Shown piece by piece: positions 27,312-35,660 of a stretch of DNA of 64,000 bases. The notes beneath the pieces were generated by a model, which had not been told where the DNA came from, searched no databases, and worked only from the letters and a program-made list of their open reading frames with translations. Every line of letters begins with the position of its first letter. Positions within the stretch are counted from its first letter, which is position 1. Location of the stretch: NCBI RefSeq assembly GCF_000422785.1, contig NZ_AUGS01000008.1, forward strand, positions 1-64,000, given 5' to 3'. Made by a program: the position numbers and the translations under genes. The stretch is from Pseudovibrio exalbescens DSM 16456. Its GTDB lineage: Bacteria > Pseudomonadota > Alphaproteobacteria > Rhizobiales > Stappiaceae.

Positions 27312-27782
27312 TCAGGCCGCCCGCGCAACACGCAAACAGAGCGGCGCAGCCAATGCCGACAACAAAGCGGCTGTCCCATAGAACCAAAGACCCGGTAATC
27401 CGCTGGCCGAGGCCAAACCGCTGGTCTTGGCTGCAAAGATCACCAGAGCGACCAGCATCACATCCATCATCGACCATTTACCAAGCGCGGACAGGGTACG
27501 CACAGCCCAGCCGGCCCGGCGCTGCAGGCAGGCCACGTGAAGTACAAGAATTTTCAGGCCCGGCAACGCGACAGAAAACAGCATGATGGCCACCGCCAAC
27601 AGGGTATCGCCCTCTTGTTGCAAGCCAATTATGATGTCGATGAGAGATGGCGTGTCTTCGAGAATATAGAGACGTTCCATGCGCACCAGCGGCAGCGTCA
27701 ACCCGAGCGCGAAGCTAAAGGACATCACCGGCAAGAGAACGCCCAGAATTGCAAGCATGCCAAATCCCCCAGTGGTGACCAT
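27312..27782 (-). CDS. PqiA-like (paraquat-inducible protein A) membrane protein
   Basis: A 156-residue integral membrane protein with four hydrophobic segments. The pattern around LPGLKILVLHVACLQRR and LGKWSMMDVMLVALVIF is typical of the PqiA domain. Longer PqiA/YebS proteins have two such domains plus zinc-ribbon motifs; this is a single domain without visible cysteine pairs. Relatives act with MCE proteins in lipid transport across the envelope, but no MCE gene is adjacent. The gene lies between the semialdehyde dehydrogenase promoter and fliJ with no clear partner. Confidence 0.7.
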   Translation of the reverse strand: MVTTGGFGMLAILGVLLPVMSFSFALGLTLPLVRMERLYILEDTPSLIDIIIGLQQEGDTLLAVAIMLFSVALPGLKILVLHVACLQRRAGWAVRTLSALGKWSMMDVMLVALVIFAAKTSGLASASGLPGLWFYGTAALLSALAAPLCLRVARAA

Positions 27783-27929
27783 TCACAACCGGGTGTAGAC
27801 GGCAAGTATTCTACGCGCAAGTGCGTAGCAGAATCTCAGCTACTAGCCTTCAGGAAAAGCGGAGAGCCAACGCGACCCCTGGTGGAAGCAAGAACCCGGA
27901 GTCGCCAGCAGCATTCTTCCGCACAAGGA

Positions 27930-28346
27930 TCAATTGCGATGAGCGTAACGACCGGCGATCTCGTCCATGTTGTCCTGCTCAATGGCTTCTAGTGCGTCGC
28001 GCTCACGCTTGATTTCCCGCTCTTGCATCAACTCCACTTTTTTGAGCTCTGCAATCGCGTCCTTCAACTCATCCTGGGCTTTGGACAACTGGTCCTTCAG
28101 CTCATTGGCAGAGTTGACGATGTTATCGCGGCGCTGCGCGGCAGCTCGAGCAAAAGTCGGATAGGCAAAGTGCGAGACATCATCAATCCCCACACGCTCT
28201 TGTTCCTGCCGGATCTGGTTGTCCAGCTCCTCCGCCATACGGTCGAAGTCGGCAAGCATCGTTTCAATTTGGGTAACCTGTCGACGTTTTTCATCAACAT
28301 GGAACCGCTTGAGTTTGATAAGGCCCTGACGGTTTTTCATACGCAT
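27930..28346 (-). CDS. fliJ: Flagellar export chaperone FliJ
   Basis: A 138-residue, highly charged, almost entirely helical coiled-coil protein of FliJ size. FliJ is the stalk-like component of the flagellar type III export ATPase complex, linking the FliI hexamer to the FlhA gate. Sequence conservation is low in this family; the assignment rests on the N-terminal pattern (LIKLKRFHVDEKRRQV), coiled-coil character, and position immediately downstream of fliI in the same direction (22-base gap). ATG codons at 28346 and 28340 are both possible starts. Confidence 0.85.
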   Translation of the reverse strand: MRMKNRQGLIKLKRFHVDEKRRQVTQIETMLADFDRMAEELDNQIRQEQERVGIDDVSHFAYPTFARAAAQRRDNIVNSANELKDQLSKAQDELKDAIAELKKVELMQEREIKRERDALEAIEQDNMDEIAGRYAHRN

Positions 28347-28368
28347 TACTCCCTTAACCCGATGGAAT

Positions 28369-29709
28369 TTACGCAGGAGTCATTTCCAAAAGGTGAGCAA
28401 GCTGCTCATATCCGGCACTCAAACTCGTTTTTTCGTGCTTTTCTTGGCCTAAAAAGGCTTCAAGCTGTGAATTCCTGAGGATTGCCTCATCTACATCCGA
28501 ATCGCTGCCTTTTTGATAGGCGCCGAGGCGTATCAACTCCTCCATATCCGAATAGGTTGCCATCAAGGCCTTGGCCTTGCGCAAAATGGGTCGCATCTCC
28601 TCCGGCACACACCTTGGCATCATGCGCGAAATCGACTTCAGAATATTGATGGCCGGATATCGCCCCCGTTCAGCAATGGCGCGCTCCATGACAATGTGCC
28701 CATCAAGGATACCGCGAACCGCATCCGCCACCGGTTCATTATGATTGTCCCCCTCAACCAAAACGGAAAACAACCCTGTTATGGAGCCGCTGCCGACCTT
28801 TCCCGGTCCCGCACGTTCCAAAAGCTTCGGCAGCTCTGTAAACACAGTGGGCGTATAGCCCTTCGACGTGGGCGGTTCTCCCGTGAAAAGACCAATCTCA
28901 CGCTGGGCCATTGCAAAACGGGTTACAGAGTCCATCATACACAGCACATCATTCCCATGATCACGAAAGTATTCGGAAAGCGTCATTGTCAGGTAGGCCG
29001 CTTGCCGGCGCATCAAAACGCTTTCATCAGAGGTGGCGACGACGACAACAGAACGTGCCAAGCCTTCTGGACCGAGATCGTCTTCAATAAACTCCTGCAC
29101 CTCTCGCCCGCGTTCGCCAATCAAACCTATCACGGACACGTCCGCTTCCGCGTTGCGCGCTAACATGGACATGAGTACGGACTTGCCGACACCCGATCCG
29201 GCGAAGATGCCCATACGCTGACCGCGACAACAGGTAATGAAGGTATTCAACGCCCGTACACCCACATCAAGCGGCCCCCCAACCCGGCTGCGCTCAGCTG
29301 CCGCTGGGGGAGATTGTCTTAACGACATCGGCGTAGACCCAAATTGCAAGGGTCCTTTACCATCAATGGGTTCCCCCAAAGCGTTAACAACGCGTCCCAA
29401 CCAAGAACGGCTTGGGTGGATGATGCTCTCGCGCGAAATGAGTCGCGCTTTGGCACCGTGGCCTATGCCTTCGACGCCTCCGAAGGGCAAACACAGGGCA
29501 ACTCCGTCGCGAAAACCAACGACTTCAGCCTGGACCGACGTTGCGTTCTCCCTGATTTCTAATAGTACGCGGGCGCCAATACTCATTTCGTGCACAGGCC
29601 CGGCCACCTCCACCAACAGCCCCCTAACTGCTTCCACAGTACCGTAAATTTCGACCGGAAGGCATTGCTCGATCTCGGTAAAAAGCGACTGCACAGCTCG
29701 GACCCCCAT
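28369..29709 (-). CDS. fliI: Flagellum-specific ATP synthase FliI
   Basis: A 446-residue ATPase that energises flagellar protein export. The Walker A motif is [11 protein letters not shown], the Walker B region [17 protein letters not shown], and the family signature [25 protein letters not shown]. These place it among the export ATPases related to F1-beta. It forms a pair with fliJ. The start at 29709 has no strong ribosome binding site. Its upstream region shares TTAACCATAAC with the divergent ctrA promoter, consistent with CtrA control of early flagellar genes. Confidence 0.95.
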   Translation of the reverse strand: MGVRAVQSLFTEIEQCLPVEIYGTVEAVRGLLVEVAGPVHEMSIGARVLLEIRENATSVQAEVVGFRDGVALCLPFGGVEGIGHGAKARLISRESIIHPSRSWLGRVVNALGEPIDGKGPLQFGSTPMSLRQSPPAAAERSRVGGPLDVGVRALNTFITCCRGQRMGIFAGSGVGKSVLMSMLARNAEADVSVIGLIGERGREVQEFIEDDLGPEGLARSVVVVATSDESVLMRRQAAYLTMTLSEYFRDHGNDVLCMMDSVTRFAMAQREIGLFTGEPPTSKGYTPTVFTELPKLLERAGPGKVGSGSITGLFSVLVEGDNHNEPVADAVRGILDGHIVMERAIAERGRYPAINILKSISRMMPRCVPEEMRPILRKAKALMATYSDMEELIRLGAYQKGSDSDVDEAILRNSQLEAFLGQEKHEKTSLSAGYEQLAHLLEMTPA

Positions 29710-30044
29710 TAATCATTTCGAGAATGGTAACCGATCGTTTACGGTTATGGTTAATCTTAATGCTGAGAGTTTTAGCAGCTGGCAGCCCTTTTGTAGGGGG
29801 TCGTGCACAATCTGCAGGATCTCAGTAGTGGACAACCCTGTGCGCCGCGCGCGTCAATAAACAGGAACTTCTTCAGGTTGTCCTCAGAAGACTGGTTTCT
29901 GCAACGTCAAAGCGCTTGCCTGCGCGAATCGAGTTCTGTTAACCATAACTCAAGTATTGAGTCGGGGTTCAGTATTCCTTCGCAACGGTTCGCGTTTATT
30001 TGGCCGGCGCGACTGCCCAGGAAAGGCAACACGAGGGGATTAGC
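29710..30044. promoter_or_regulatory. Divergent fliI/ctrA regulatory region with CtrA-like and GANTC sites
   Basis: A 335-bp gene-free spacer. The sequence TTAACCATAAC appears twice: on the minus strand facing fliI (29744-29754) and on the plus strand facing ctrA (29939-29949). TTAACCAT is the extended CtrA half-site; the second halves are imperfect. Two CcrM-type GANTC sites, GAATC (29926-29930) and GAGTC (29959-29963), flank the ctrA-side box. In Caulobacter, CtrA autoregulation and GANTC methylation together time ctrA transcription; the same logic is inferred here. Confidence 0.6.
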
Positions 30045-30734
30045 ATGCGTGTATTGTTGATCGAAGACGACGGCGCTACAGCTCAAAGTATTGAGCTGAT
30101 GCTGAAGTCTGAAAACTTCAACGTCTACACGACAGATCTTGGCGAGGAAGGCATCGACCTCGGCAAGCTGTACGATTATGACATTATTATGCTTGACCTT
30201 AACCTGCCGGACATGTCCGGCTACGAGGTGCTGCGCACGCTTCGGGTTTCAAAGGTCAAAACACCAATTTTGATCCTGTCCGGCCTTGCCGGTATTGAGG
30301 ACAAGGTCCGCGGTCTCGGGTTCGGGGCTGATGATTACATGACCAAGCCGTTCCACAAGGACGAACTTGTTGCACGTATTCATGCGATCGTTCGTCGCTC
30401 CAAGGGTCATGCGCAGTCTGTGATTGTAACCGGCGATCTGACGGTCAATCTGGACACGAAAACCGTTGAGGTAGGCGGGCAACGCGTCCACCTTACGGGC
30501 AAAGAGTATCAGATGCTTGAGCTGCTTTCCTTGCGCAAGGGGACAACCCTGACCAAGGAAATGTTCCTGAACCACCTATACGGCGGTATGGACGAGCCCG
30601 AGCTGAAAATCATCGATGTGTTCATTTGTAAGCTGCGTAAAAAGCTGGCATCTGCTGCAGATGGCAAGAACTACATCGAGACAGTATGGGGCCGCGGCTA
30701 TGTGCTGCGCGAACCAGAAGAGAAGGCTGCGTAA
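30045..30734 (+). CDS. ctrA: Cell-cycle master response regulator CtrA
   Basis: A 229-residue OmpR-type response regulator. The receiver domain has acidic pocket Asp8/Asp9, phospho-acceptor Asp51 ([15 protein letters not shown]) and Lys in [13 protein letters not shown]. The C-terminal winged helix contains [20 protein letters not shown] and [11 protein letters not shown]. Length and both domains match CtrA closely, and the protein ends in Ala-Ala, the ClpXP degron of Caulobacter CtrA. It regulates flagellar, division and replication-control genes. The start at 30045 follows GAGGGG; an upstream in-frame codon at 30000 is rejected. ChpT, its phosphodonor in the CckA relay, is encoded at 38595-39248. 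Confidence 0.95.
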   Translation: MRVLLIEDDGATAQSIELMLKSENFNVYTTDLGEEGIDLGKLYDYDIIMLDLNLPDMSGYEVLRTLRVSKVKTPILILSGLAGIEDKVRGLGFGADDYMTKPFHKDELVARIHAIVRRSKGHAQSVIVTGDLTVNLDTKTVEVGGQRVHLTGKEYQMLELLSLRKGTTLTKEMFLNHLYGGMDEPELKIIDVFICKLRKKLASAADGKNYIETVWGRGYVLREPEEKAA

Positions 30735-30761
30735 GCCACGCTCTGTTAGTTGAGTTTCCAG

Positions 30762-30796
30762 AACCCCCGTCATTTCGAGTGACGGGGGTTTTTCAT
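30762..30796 (+). terminator. ctrA terminator
   Basis: AACCCCCGTCA-TTTCGAG-TGACGGGGGTT hairpin followed by TTTTT, 28 bases after the ctrA stop. Confidence 0.9.
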
Positions 30797-30903
30797 TGGC
30801 CGCGGAAACGCACGGCTTTCATCATACCCTCTTGCTCTTTGTTGAATGTCTTTGCAGGCTCAGTGTTGTCGGGCCCGATGACAGACATTCAAACAAGGAA
30901 ATC

Positions 30904-31389
30904 ATGATGAAAGACGATCTAAAAATGACCGTTATCGGCTCCGTGCAATCGAACACCAACGGTGCTCTCATCGCAATCAGCGATGCATGGATTGAAGGTC
31001 TTGTGGGCCTTGCTGGCTTTACGCACGCCCATATCCTCTGGCTGGCAGATCACGAACGCGGTGACTGCATTTTGACCTGTCCCGCGCCCTACACCAGTTC
31101 AGCCGACGACATCGGGGTATTCGCCTCTCGTTCGCCTTTCCGCCCGTCTCCCATTGGCTTGTCCACGATCAGAATAACAGCCGTTGATGTGCAGGCCGGG
31201 CTTATCGAAACACCTTATATCGACGCATGTGTTGGCACCAAGATCCTGGACATAAAGCCCTACTTCCCGTCAACAGACAGGGTGGGTTCAGCGCTGATAC
31301 CAGCCCATTTTTCGCATTGGCCGGGAACTCTTGAGGCATCAGCCGAGTTCGATTGGGCCAGCGAGTTCCGTGAACCAGAGAACGCCTAG
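30904..31389 (+). CDS. trmO: TrmO/TsaA-type (UPF0066) tRNA methyltransferase
   Basis: A 161-residue beta-barrel SAM-binding protein. TrmO N6-methylates threonylcarbamoyl-adenosine 37 in tRNA-Thr. The family signature is present as FASRSPFRPSPIGLSTIRI, with GLAGFTHAHILWLADH upstream and LDIKPYFPSTD downstream. AAGGAA precedes the adjacent ATG codons at 30904 and 30907; longer in-frame starts from 30796 run through the ctrA terminator and are rejected. It is shorter than E. coli TrmO because it lacks the C-terminal extension, as in many alphaproteobacterial members, so the exact substrate is not certain. Confidence 0.85.
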   Translation: MMKDDLKMTVIGSVQSNTNGALIAISDAWIEGLVGLAGFTHAHILWLADHERGDCILTCPAPYTSSADDIGVFASRSPFRPSPIGLSTIRITAVDVQAGLIETPYIDACVGTKILDIKPYFPSTDRVGSALIPAHFSHWPGTLEASAEFDWASEFREPENA

Positions 31390-31422
31390 CTGCAAACAAC
31401 GACGTGCGCAGTAATCAGCAGG

Positions 31423-31450
31423 AGCCCCGCCGCCGAGCGGCGGGGTTTAC
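31423..31450. terminator. Bidirectional terminator
   Basis: Hairpin CCCCGCCGC-CGA-GCGGCGGGG (31425-31445) followed by TTT, between the convergent trmO and metallo-hydrolase genes. Confidence 0.65.
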
Positions 31451-31454
31451 GGCA

Positions 31455-32435
31455 TCAGAGCTGCAGTTGATAGGATGCCGGAACATACCGAAAGCCATTG
31501 TCTCGCGCTTCGACATAACCGACCGCCGGAAACGGCATGTGGTATCCAACAAACGGCACACGGTCAGCAGCAAGCATGCCAAATATACGGCGGCGCGTTT
31601 CTGCTGCCGCCGTCTTGTCCATGTCGAAACGAACCTCCCAGTCGGGATAGGCCAGAGACCAGACATAATGGTTCGCGGTATCCGCCGCCAACAAGAGAGA
31701 CTGCCCGCTGGATTCGAGCATGAAGAGCATATGACCCGGTGTGTGCCCAAATGCAGACATCGCTGTAATACCCGAGACGACTGAATCCCCCTCCCCAACA
31801 AAGGTCATACGATCAGCCAACGGCGTGACATTGTCCGCGACGAGTTTCGCAACGCCGTTGGACTCCGGATCCATGCCGGCCCAGAAATCATACTCTGTTT
31901 GGCCGGTCACATACCGCGCATTCGGGAACGCCGGTGCACCGCCTTCCATCAGGCCACCAATGTGATCTGGATGCATGTGCGTGAGGACCACGACATCGAT
32001 CTGCTCCGGAGTAAAACCGGCCCCGGCCAAAGCGGCTCGCATATTACCTCGTGCTGGACGCCCACCTTCTCCAACACCTGTATCAAACAGTACAATCTCC
32101 TGCCCGGTATCCACGACCGTTGGAGTGAAGAATGCGCGGAACGTCTCATGGGGTATGAAGTTCTCCCGAGAAACTTCAGCAAAGACTTCCGGCTCCTGGT
32201 TCATCCCAAATGTGCTTTGTGGATCAGATGCGTTTACCGCGCCATCCAGAAGCGTGAACACCTTGAACTCACCAACTGCATGTTCTGCCGCCAGTGAAGG
32301 ATTGGGGGCCGGCGACGGCTCCGAAGCCTGAACAAATGTTGAGGAGACCAAGCCTGACGTAATGGTACTTGCGACGGCGGCACCTGCCCCGACAAGGGCC
32401 GTTCGGCGAGAAACCTTAATCTTCACATCGTGCAT
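31455..32435 (-). CDS. Tat-exported MBL-fold metallo-hydrolase
   Basis: A 326-residue metallo-beta-lactamase-fold enzyme. It begins with a twin-arginine signal (KVSRRTALVGAGAAVAST). The metal motif is VLTHMHPDHIGGL, with further histidine and aspartate ligands in FGHTPGHMLFM and LLLAADTANH. It should act in the periplasm; relatives include quorum-quenching lactonases and methyl-parathion-hydrolase-like enzymes, but no substrate can be named. The start at 32435 follows GGGAG and leaves the Arg-Arg pair at residues 10-11; the in-frame ORF extends to 32477 without support. No functional link to the neighbouring chemotaxis genes is visible. Confidence 0.85.
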   Translation of the reverse strand: MHDVKIKVSRRTALVGAGAAVASTITSGLVSSTFVQASEPSPAPNPSLAAEHAVGEFKVFTLLDGAVNASDPQSTFGMNQEPEVFAEVSRENFIPHETFRAFFTPTVVDTGQEIVLFDTGVGEGGRPARGNMRAALAGAGFTPEQIDVVVLTHMHPDHIGGLMEGGAPAFPNARYVTGQTEYDFWAGMDPESNGVAKLVADNVTPLADRMTFVGEGDSVVSGITAMSAFGHTPGHMLFMLESSGQSLLLAADTANHYVWSLAYPDWEVRFDMDKTAAAETRRRIFGMLAADRVPFVGYHMPFPAVGYVEARDNGFRYVPASYQLQL

Positions 32436-32590
32436 GAAAAACACTCCCACGTTGAAATCTGGAAAGACTTTTTGCAACGGCTGGAAGTTGATTGTTTTAT
32501 GTCTTGTTCAACCGCGGCAAAGAAAAGTAACGCCACGGATATAGGGCGGTAGACTGGTACTGCGCCCCAAGACACACGAATGTGAACATA

Positions 32591-32620
32591 AAAAGGGGCC
32601 AACCTGAGGTCAGCCCCTTC
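32591..32620 (-). terminator. Terminator of the chemotaxis operon
   Basis: Minus-strand hairpin AAGGGGC...GCCCCTT followed by TTT, 28 bases after the cheR stop. Confidence 0.8.
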
Positions 32621-32647
32621 TTCTGAAATTCACCTGATCCTTAAACC

Positions 32648-33523
32648 TTAGGAATTCATGGCCTTCAAGGTCGGGAAGGCCGATCCAAGACGCGGACTCG
32701 CCGCCGCCCCCTGCTTGCGTGGGCGATACAGCCCGCGATGCTGGGGAACGGGCTCAAACGCATCACTCAGCCCGACAACCGTTTCTGCTGCACCAAGCAC
32801 CAGGTAGCCATCCTCCGGGATCTGCTTGGCAAGGCGTTGCAGCACATCACGCTTAGTGTCCTGATCAAAATAGATCAACACGTTGCGGCAATAGATGATG
32901 TCGTAGGTCCCCAGATGAGAAAAGTTCTCCAACAGGTTCAATTTGCGCCACTGAACCATCGCCCGCAGCTCCGGAGACACCTGCCACAGCTCTCCTTGCT
33001 GGGTGAAGTACTTGAGCAACATCTGAATGGGCAAGCCACGCTGCACCTCGAACTGGCTGTAAACGCCTGTGCGCGCCTTCTCCAGCACCTCTGTGGAGAT
33101 GTCGGTGCCGAGGATCTCGAACCGGAAACCAGCCGTCTTGTGGCGGTCTTCCTGCAGGCACATGCCCAGCGAATAAGGTTCCTGACCGGTCGACGCAGCA
33201 GCGCACCAGATCCGGATCCGCTTCTGAGACCGGCGGCCCTCCAGAAGATTTGGAAGCATCGTGTTGCGGAAATGATCAAAAGGCGTCTTGTCACGGAAGA
33301 AGAACGACTCATTGGTCGTCATGGCTTCCACGACAGTGTTCTTCAGATCTTCACTGCCCCGCGGACCAAGGTCCGCAATCAACGCACTCAGGTTCTTGTG
33401 ACCCGTCCGGCGGGTAACAGGGACCAAGCGGCTTTCCACGAGGTATTGCTTTTCGTCAGACAGCACCAAACCTGAACGGCTCTTGAGAAACTGCTTTAAA
33501 AATCCATACTCGGAAGGTGTCAT
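32648..33523 (-). CDS. cheR: Chemotaxis protein methyltransferase CheR
   Basis: A 291-residue enzyme that methylates glutamates on chemoreceptors using S-adenosylmethionine. The N-terminal helical domain precedes the SAM-binding segment IRIWCAAASTGQEPYSLGM and the downstream motif DIIYCRNVLIYFD. It is the last gene of the cluster cheA-cheW-cheY-cheB-cheR and overlaps cheB by four bases, consistent with coordinated methylation and demethylation. No chemoreceptor gene is in the window. Confidence 0.95.
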   Translation of the reverse strand: MTPSEYGFLKQFLKSRSGLVLSDEKQYLVESRLVPVTRRTGHKNLSALIADLGPRGSEDLKNTVVEAMTTNESFFFRDKTPFDHFRNTMLPNLLEGRRSQKRIRIWCAAASTGQEPYSLGMCLQEDRHKTAGFRFEILGTDISTEVLEKARTGVYSQFEVQRGLPIQMLLKYFTQQGELWQVSPELRAMVQWRKLNLLENFSHLGTYDIIYCRNVLIYFDQDTKRDVLQRLAKQIPEDGYLVLGAAETVVGLSDAFEPVPQHRGLYRPRKQGAAASPRLGSAFPTLKAMNS

Positions 33524-34758
33524 TTCGCCGTCCCTTCAAAGATACGCGTTAACTTCGGGCCGATCTGGTCCAATGGCAAAATCGCAGAGCAGCTGCCAGT
33601 GCGGGCCGCAGCGCCGGGCATCCCCCACACCACACTTGTTGCTTCGTCCTGAGCAATCACACTGCCTCCCTTCTGCGCGATACGTTCCGTACCTTTTGCG
33701 CCATCCGATCCCATACCCGTTAAAACGACAGCCAGGCTGGCCGCGCCATAAATCTCCGCCACGCTCTCAAAGAGCGGGTCAACAGAGGGACGACAGAAGT
33801 TGATCGGATCTCCGTCATCCAGTTTGGCCACAACGCCACCATCACTCTTGGCAAGACGCATATGCAGCCCTCCCGGTGCCACATAAATATGTCCCGGTTT
33901 GAGGAGCTCGCCATCATCCGCCTCTTTCGAGGGGAACCCGGTCGCTCGTCCAATATGCTCGGCCAAAATGGTCGTGAATGTCCGTGGCATATGCTGGGTA
34001 ACCACCACAGGCACCCTACTCAATGTGTTCCCTGCAGCCTTCAACATGGCTTGCAGCGCCTGAGGCCCACCTGTGGAACTGCCAATCGCGATCACACGTG
34101 GCATTGCCGAAGAGAAGGAACGCAGCGATATGCCATCCTTGCCCACCAAGGAATGGCTACGAGCCTTTTGCATCTCCTTGCGCGCATCCAGTCGATCATG
34201 CCGTAAGGCACTGGACGCAGTCTGGCCTTCGTTGGTTTCCGCTCGCATGCGACGAGCCCGGACCAACGGTTCCCCGCGACTGGTTCCACGAACCTGCGCG
34301 CCCAAAGAGCGCAATTTTTGCAAAAGCTCTTGGCGAAACTCCACCGAAGTGGACGTCTGGCTTGTACTTTCTGGCTTGGCGACATAGTCCGTCGCCCCAA
34401 GAGACAGAGCCTTGAGACTGACCTCCGCATTGCGACGGGTCAGCGTCGAGGCCATGATGACCACCAACCCACGCTTTTTTGCAAGCAGCTTGGGTAGAGC
34501 CGTGAGCCCATCCATGATGGGCATTTCAACATCGAGGACCACGATGTCCGGGTTGCTGCGTTCAACGTCGTCTACGGCGAGTTGGCCATTACGATGCGTT
34601 GCAACCACGGTGAGATCTGGATCCTCGTCGATCCAGCGTCCGAACAAGCCACGAATGACGACAGAATCGTCGACAATCATGACCTTTGCCGGCTCGGAAG
34701 ATGGGGTGCTGGCAGCAGCGTCACTACGAAAACGATTGGGCATGTTTTTTGGACCCAT
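33520..34758 (-). CDS. cheB: Chemotaxis response regulator protein-glutamate methylesterase CheB
   Basis: A 412-residue protein. The N-terminal receiver has phospho-acceptor Asp76 (IVVLDVEMPIMDG). A linker of about 70 residues follows, then the methylesterase domain with catalytic serine in IAIGSSTGGPQAL, histidine in VVTQHMPRTFT and aspartate in LTGMGSDGAKG. It removes methyl groups from (or deamidates) chemoreceptors when phosphorylated by CheA. It is somewhat longer than enteric CheB because of the linker. ATG codons at 34758 and 34743 are both possible; neither has a strong ribosome binding site, and cheY ends 11 bases upstream. Confidence 0.95.
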   Translation of the reverse strand: MGPKNMPNRFRSDAAASTPSSEPAKVMIVDDSVVIRGLFGRWIDEDPDLTVVATHRNGQLAVDDVERSNPDIVVLDVEMPIMDGLTALPKLLAKKRGLVVIMASTLTRRNAEVSLKALSLGATDYVAKPESTSQTSTSVEFRQELLQKLRSLGAQVRGTSRGEPLVRARRMRAETNEGQTASSALRHDRLDARKEMQKARSHSLVGKDGISLRSFSSAMPRVIAIGSSTGGPQALQAMLKAAGNTLSRVPVVVTQHMPRTFTTILAEHIGRATGFPSKEADDGELLKPGHIYVAPGGLHMRLAKSDGGVVAKLDDGDPINFCRPSVDPLFESVAEIYGAASLAVVLTGMGSDGAKGTERIAQKGGSVIAQDEATSVVWGMPGAAARTGSCSAILPLDQIGPKLTRIFEGTAK

Positions 34759-34769
34759 TTAGTTGATTG

Positions 34770-35135
34770 TTAAATAAGTCCAACTTCCTGGAATTTCGCC
34801 TCTATGATGTCCCGGTCAAACGGTTTCATGATGTATTCGTTCGCACCGGCCCGCACGGCCTTGGCAATGTGGGATACATCGTTTTCGGTTGTGCAGAAGA
34901 CGACCAGAGGCTTCTCGCCACCTTCTTCTTCACGGAGTTTGTGCAGGAACTCCAGTCCATCCATGACCGGCATGTTCCAATCCAGAAGAATCGCGTCTGG
35001 CATCGACTCCCGACACGCATCCAGAGCCTGCTGACCATCCTCGGCTTCAGAAATAGAAAAATCCATATCTTCAAGGATGCGGCGGGCTACCTTGCGGATG
35101 ACGCTGGAGTCGTCAACAACCAAACAGTGCTTCAT
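34770..35135 (-). CDS. cheY: Chemotaxis response regulator CheY
   Basis: A 121-residue single receiver domain. Acidic pocket Asp8/Asp9 (VVDDSSVIR), phospho-acceptor Asp52 (AILLDWNMPVMDG) and the conserved Lys in NEYIMKPFDRD are all present. CheA phosphorylates it, and it then either binds the flagellar switch or acts as a phosphate sink. It lies between cheW and cheB in the same operon. Confidence 0.92.
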   Translation of the reverse strand: MKHCLVVDDSSVIRKVARRILEDMDFSISEAEDGQQALDACRESMPDAILLDWNMPVMDGLEFLHKLREEEGGEKPLVVFCTTENDVSHIAKAVRAGANEYIMKPFDRDIIEAKFQEVGLI

Positions 35136-35168
35136 CGAATATCTCTCTTTATGATTTAGCGCGGCGGC

Positions 35169-35660
35169 TTAGGCCGCCTTCGGTTCGATCAGCGATTGGA
35201 GGAGCTTGTCCACGTCCAAAATCACCATGAGCTGTCCCGGCAGGCGATGCACCCCGCCCGAAATCTCCGCCCAGCGCCAATCGAGGTTGGATGGGTTCTC
35301 TTCCCGCTCGTTCACCGGCAGGCTGAGAACTTCTCCAACAGCATCAATGACAAGACCATAGCTCTCGCCCTTGAACTCTATTCCGACAGCCATCATGCCC
35401 TGGTCTTCTTCCAGCGGCGGCAAATGAAGCCGCCGTCGCATGTTGATTGCCGTAACGATGCGGCCACGCAGGTTCAGGACGCCCTCCACCTCTGGCGGCG
35501 CCAGCGGTACCCGTGTAACCTTTTCAGGCACGAACACATCGTGCACCTGCGAGATCTGCAGGCCGAACAGCTGGCCACCAATCACCACCGTGACGTATTG
35601 AACGTGCTCGCTGCTGTTGTGCAACTGTTCATTGTTGTTGGTTGCTGCGTAGTTGCTCAT
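35169..35660 (-). CDS. cheW: Chemotaxis coupling protein CheW
   Basis: A 163-residue CheW-domain adaptor that joins CheA to chemoreceptors. The domain core is visible in VTVVIGGQLFGLQISQVHDVF, VEGVLNLRGRIVTAINMRRRL and YGLVIDAVGEVLSL. It overlaps the cheA stop by four bases, so translation is probably coupled, giving balanced amounts of the two partners. Confidence 0.95.
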   Translation of the reverse strand: MSNYAATNNNEQLHNSSEHVQYVTVVIGGQLFGLQISQVHDVFVPEKVTRVPLAPPEVEGVLNLRGRIVTAINMRRRLHLPPLEEDQGMMAVGIEFKGESYGLVIDAVGEVLSLPVNEREENPSNLDWRWAEISGGVHRLPGQLMVILDVDKLLQSLIEPKAA

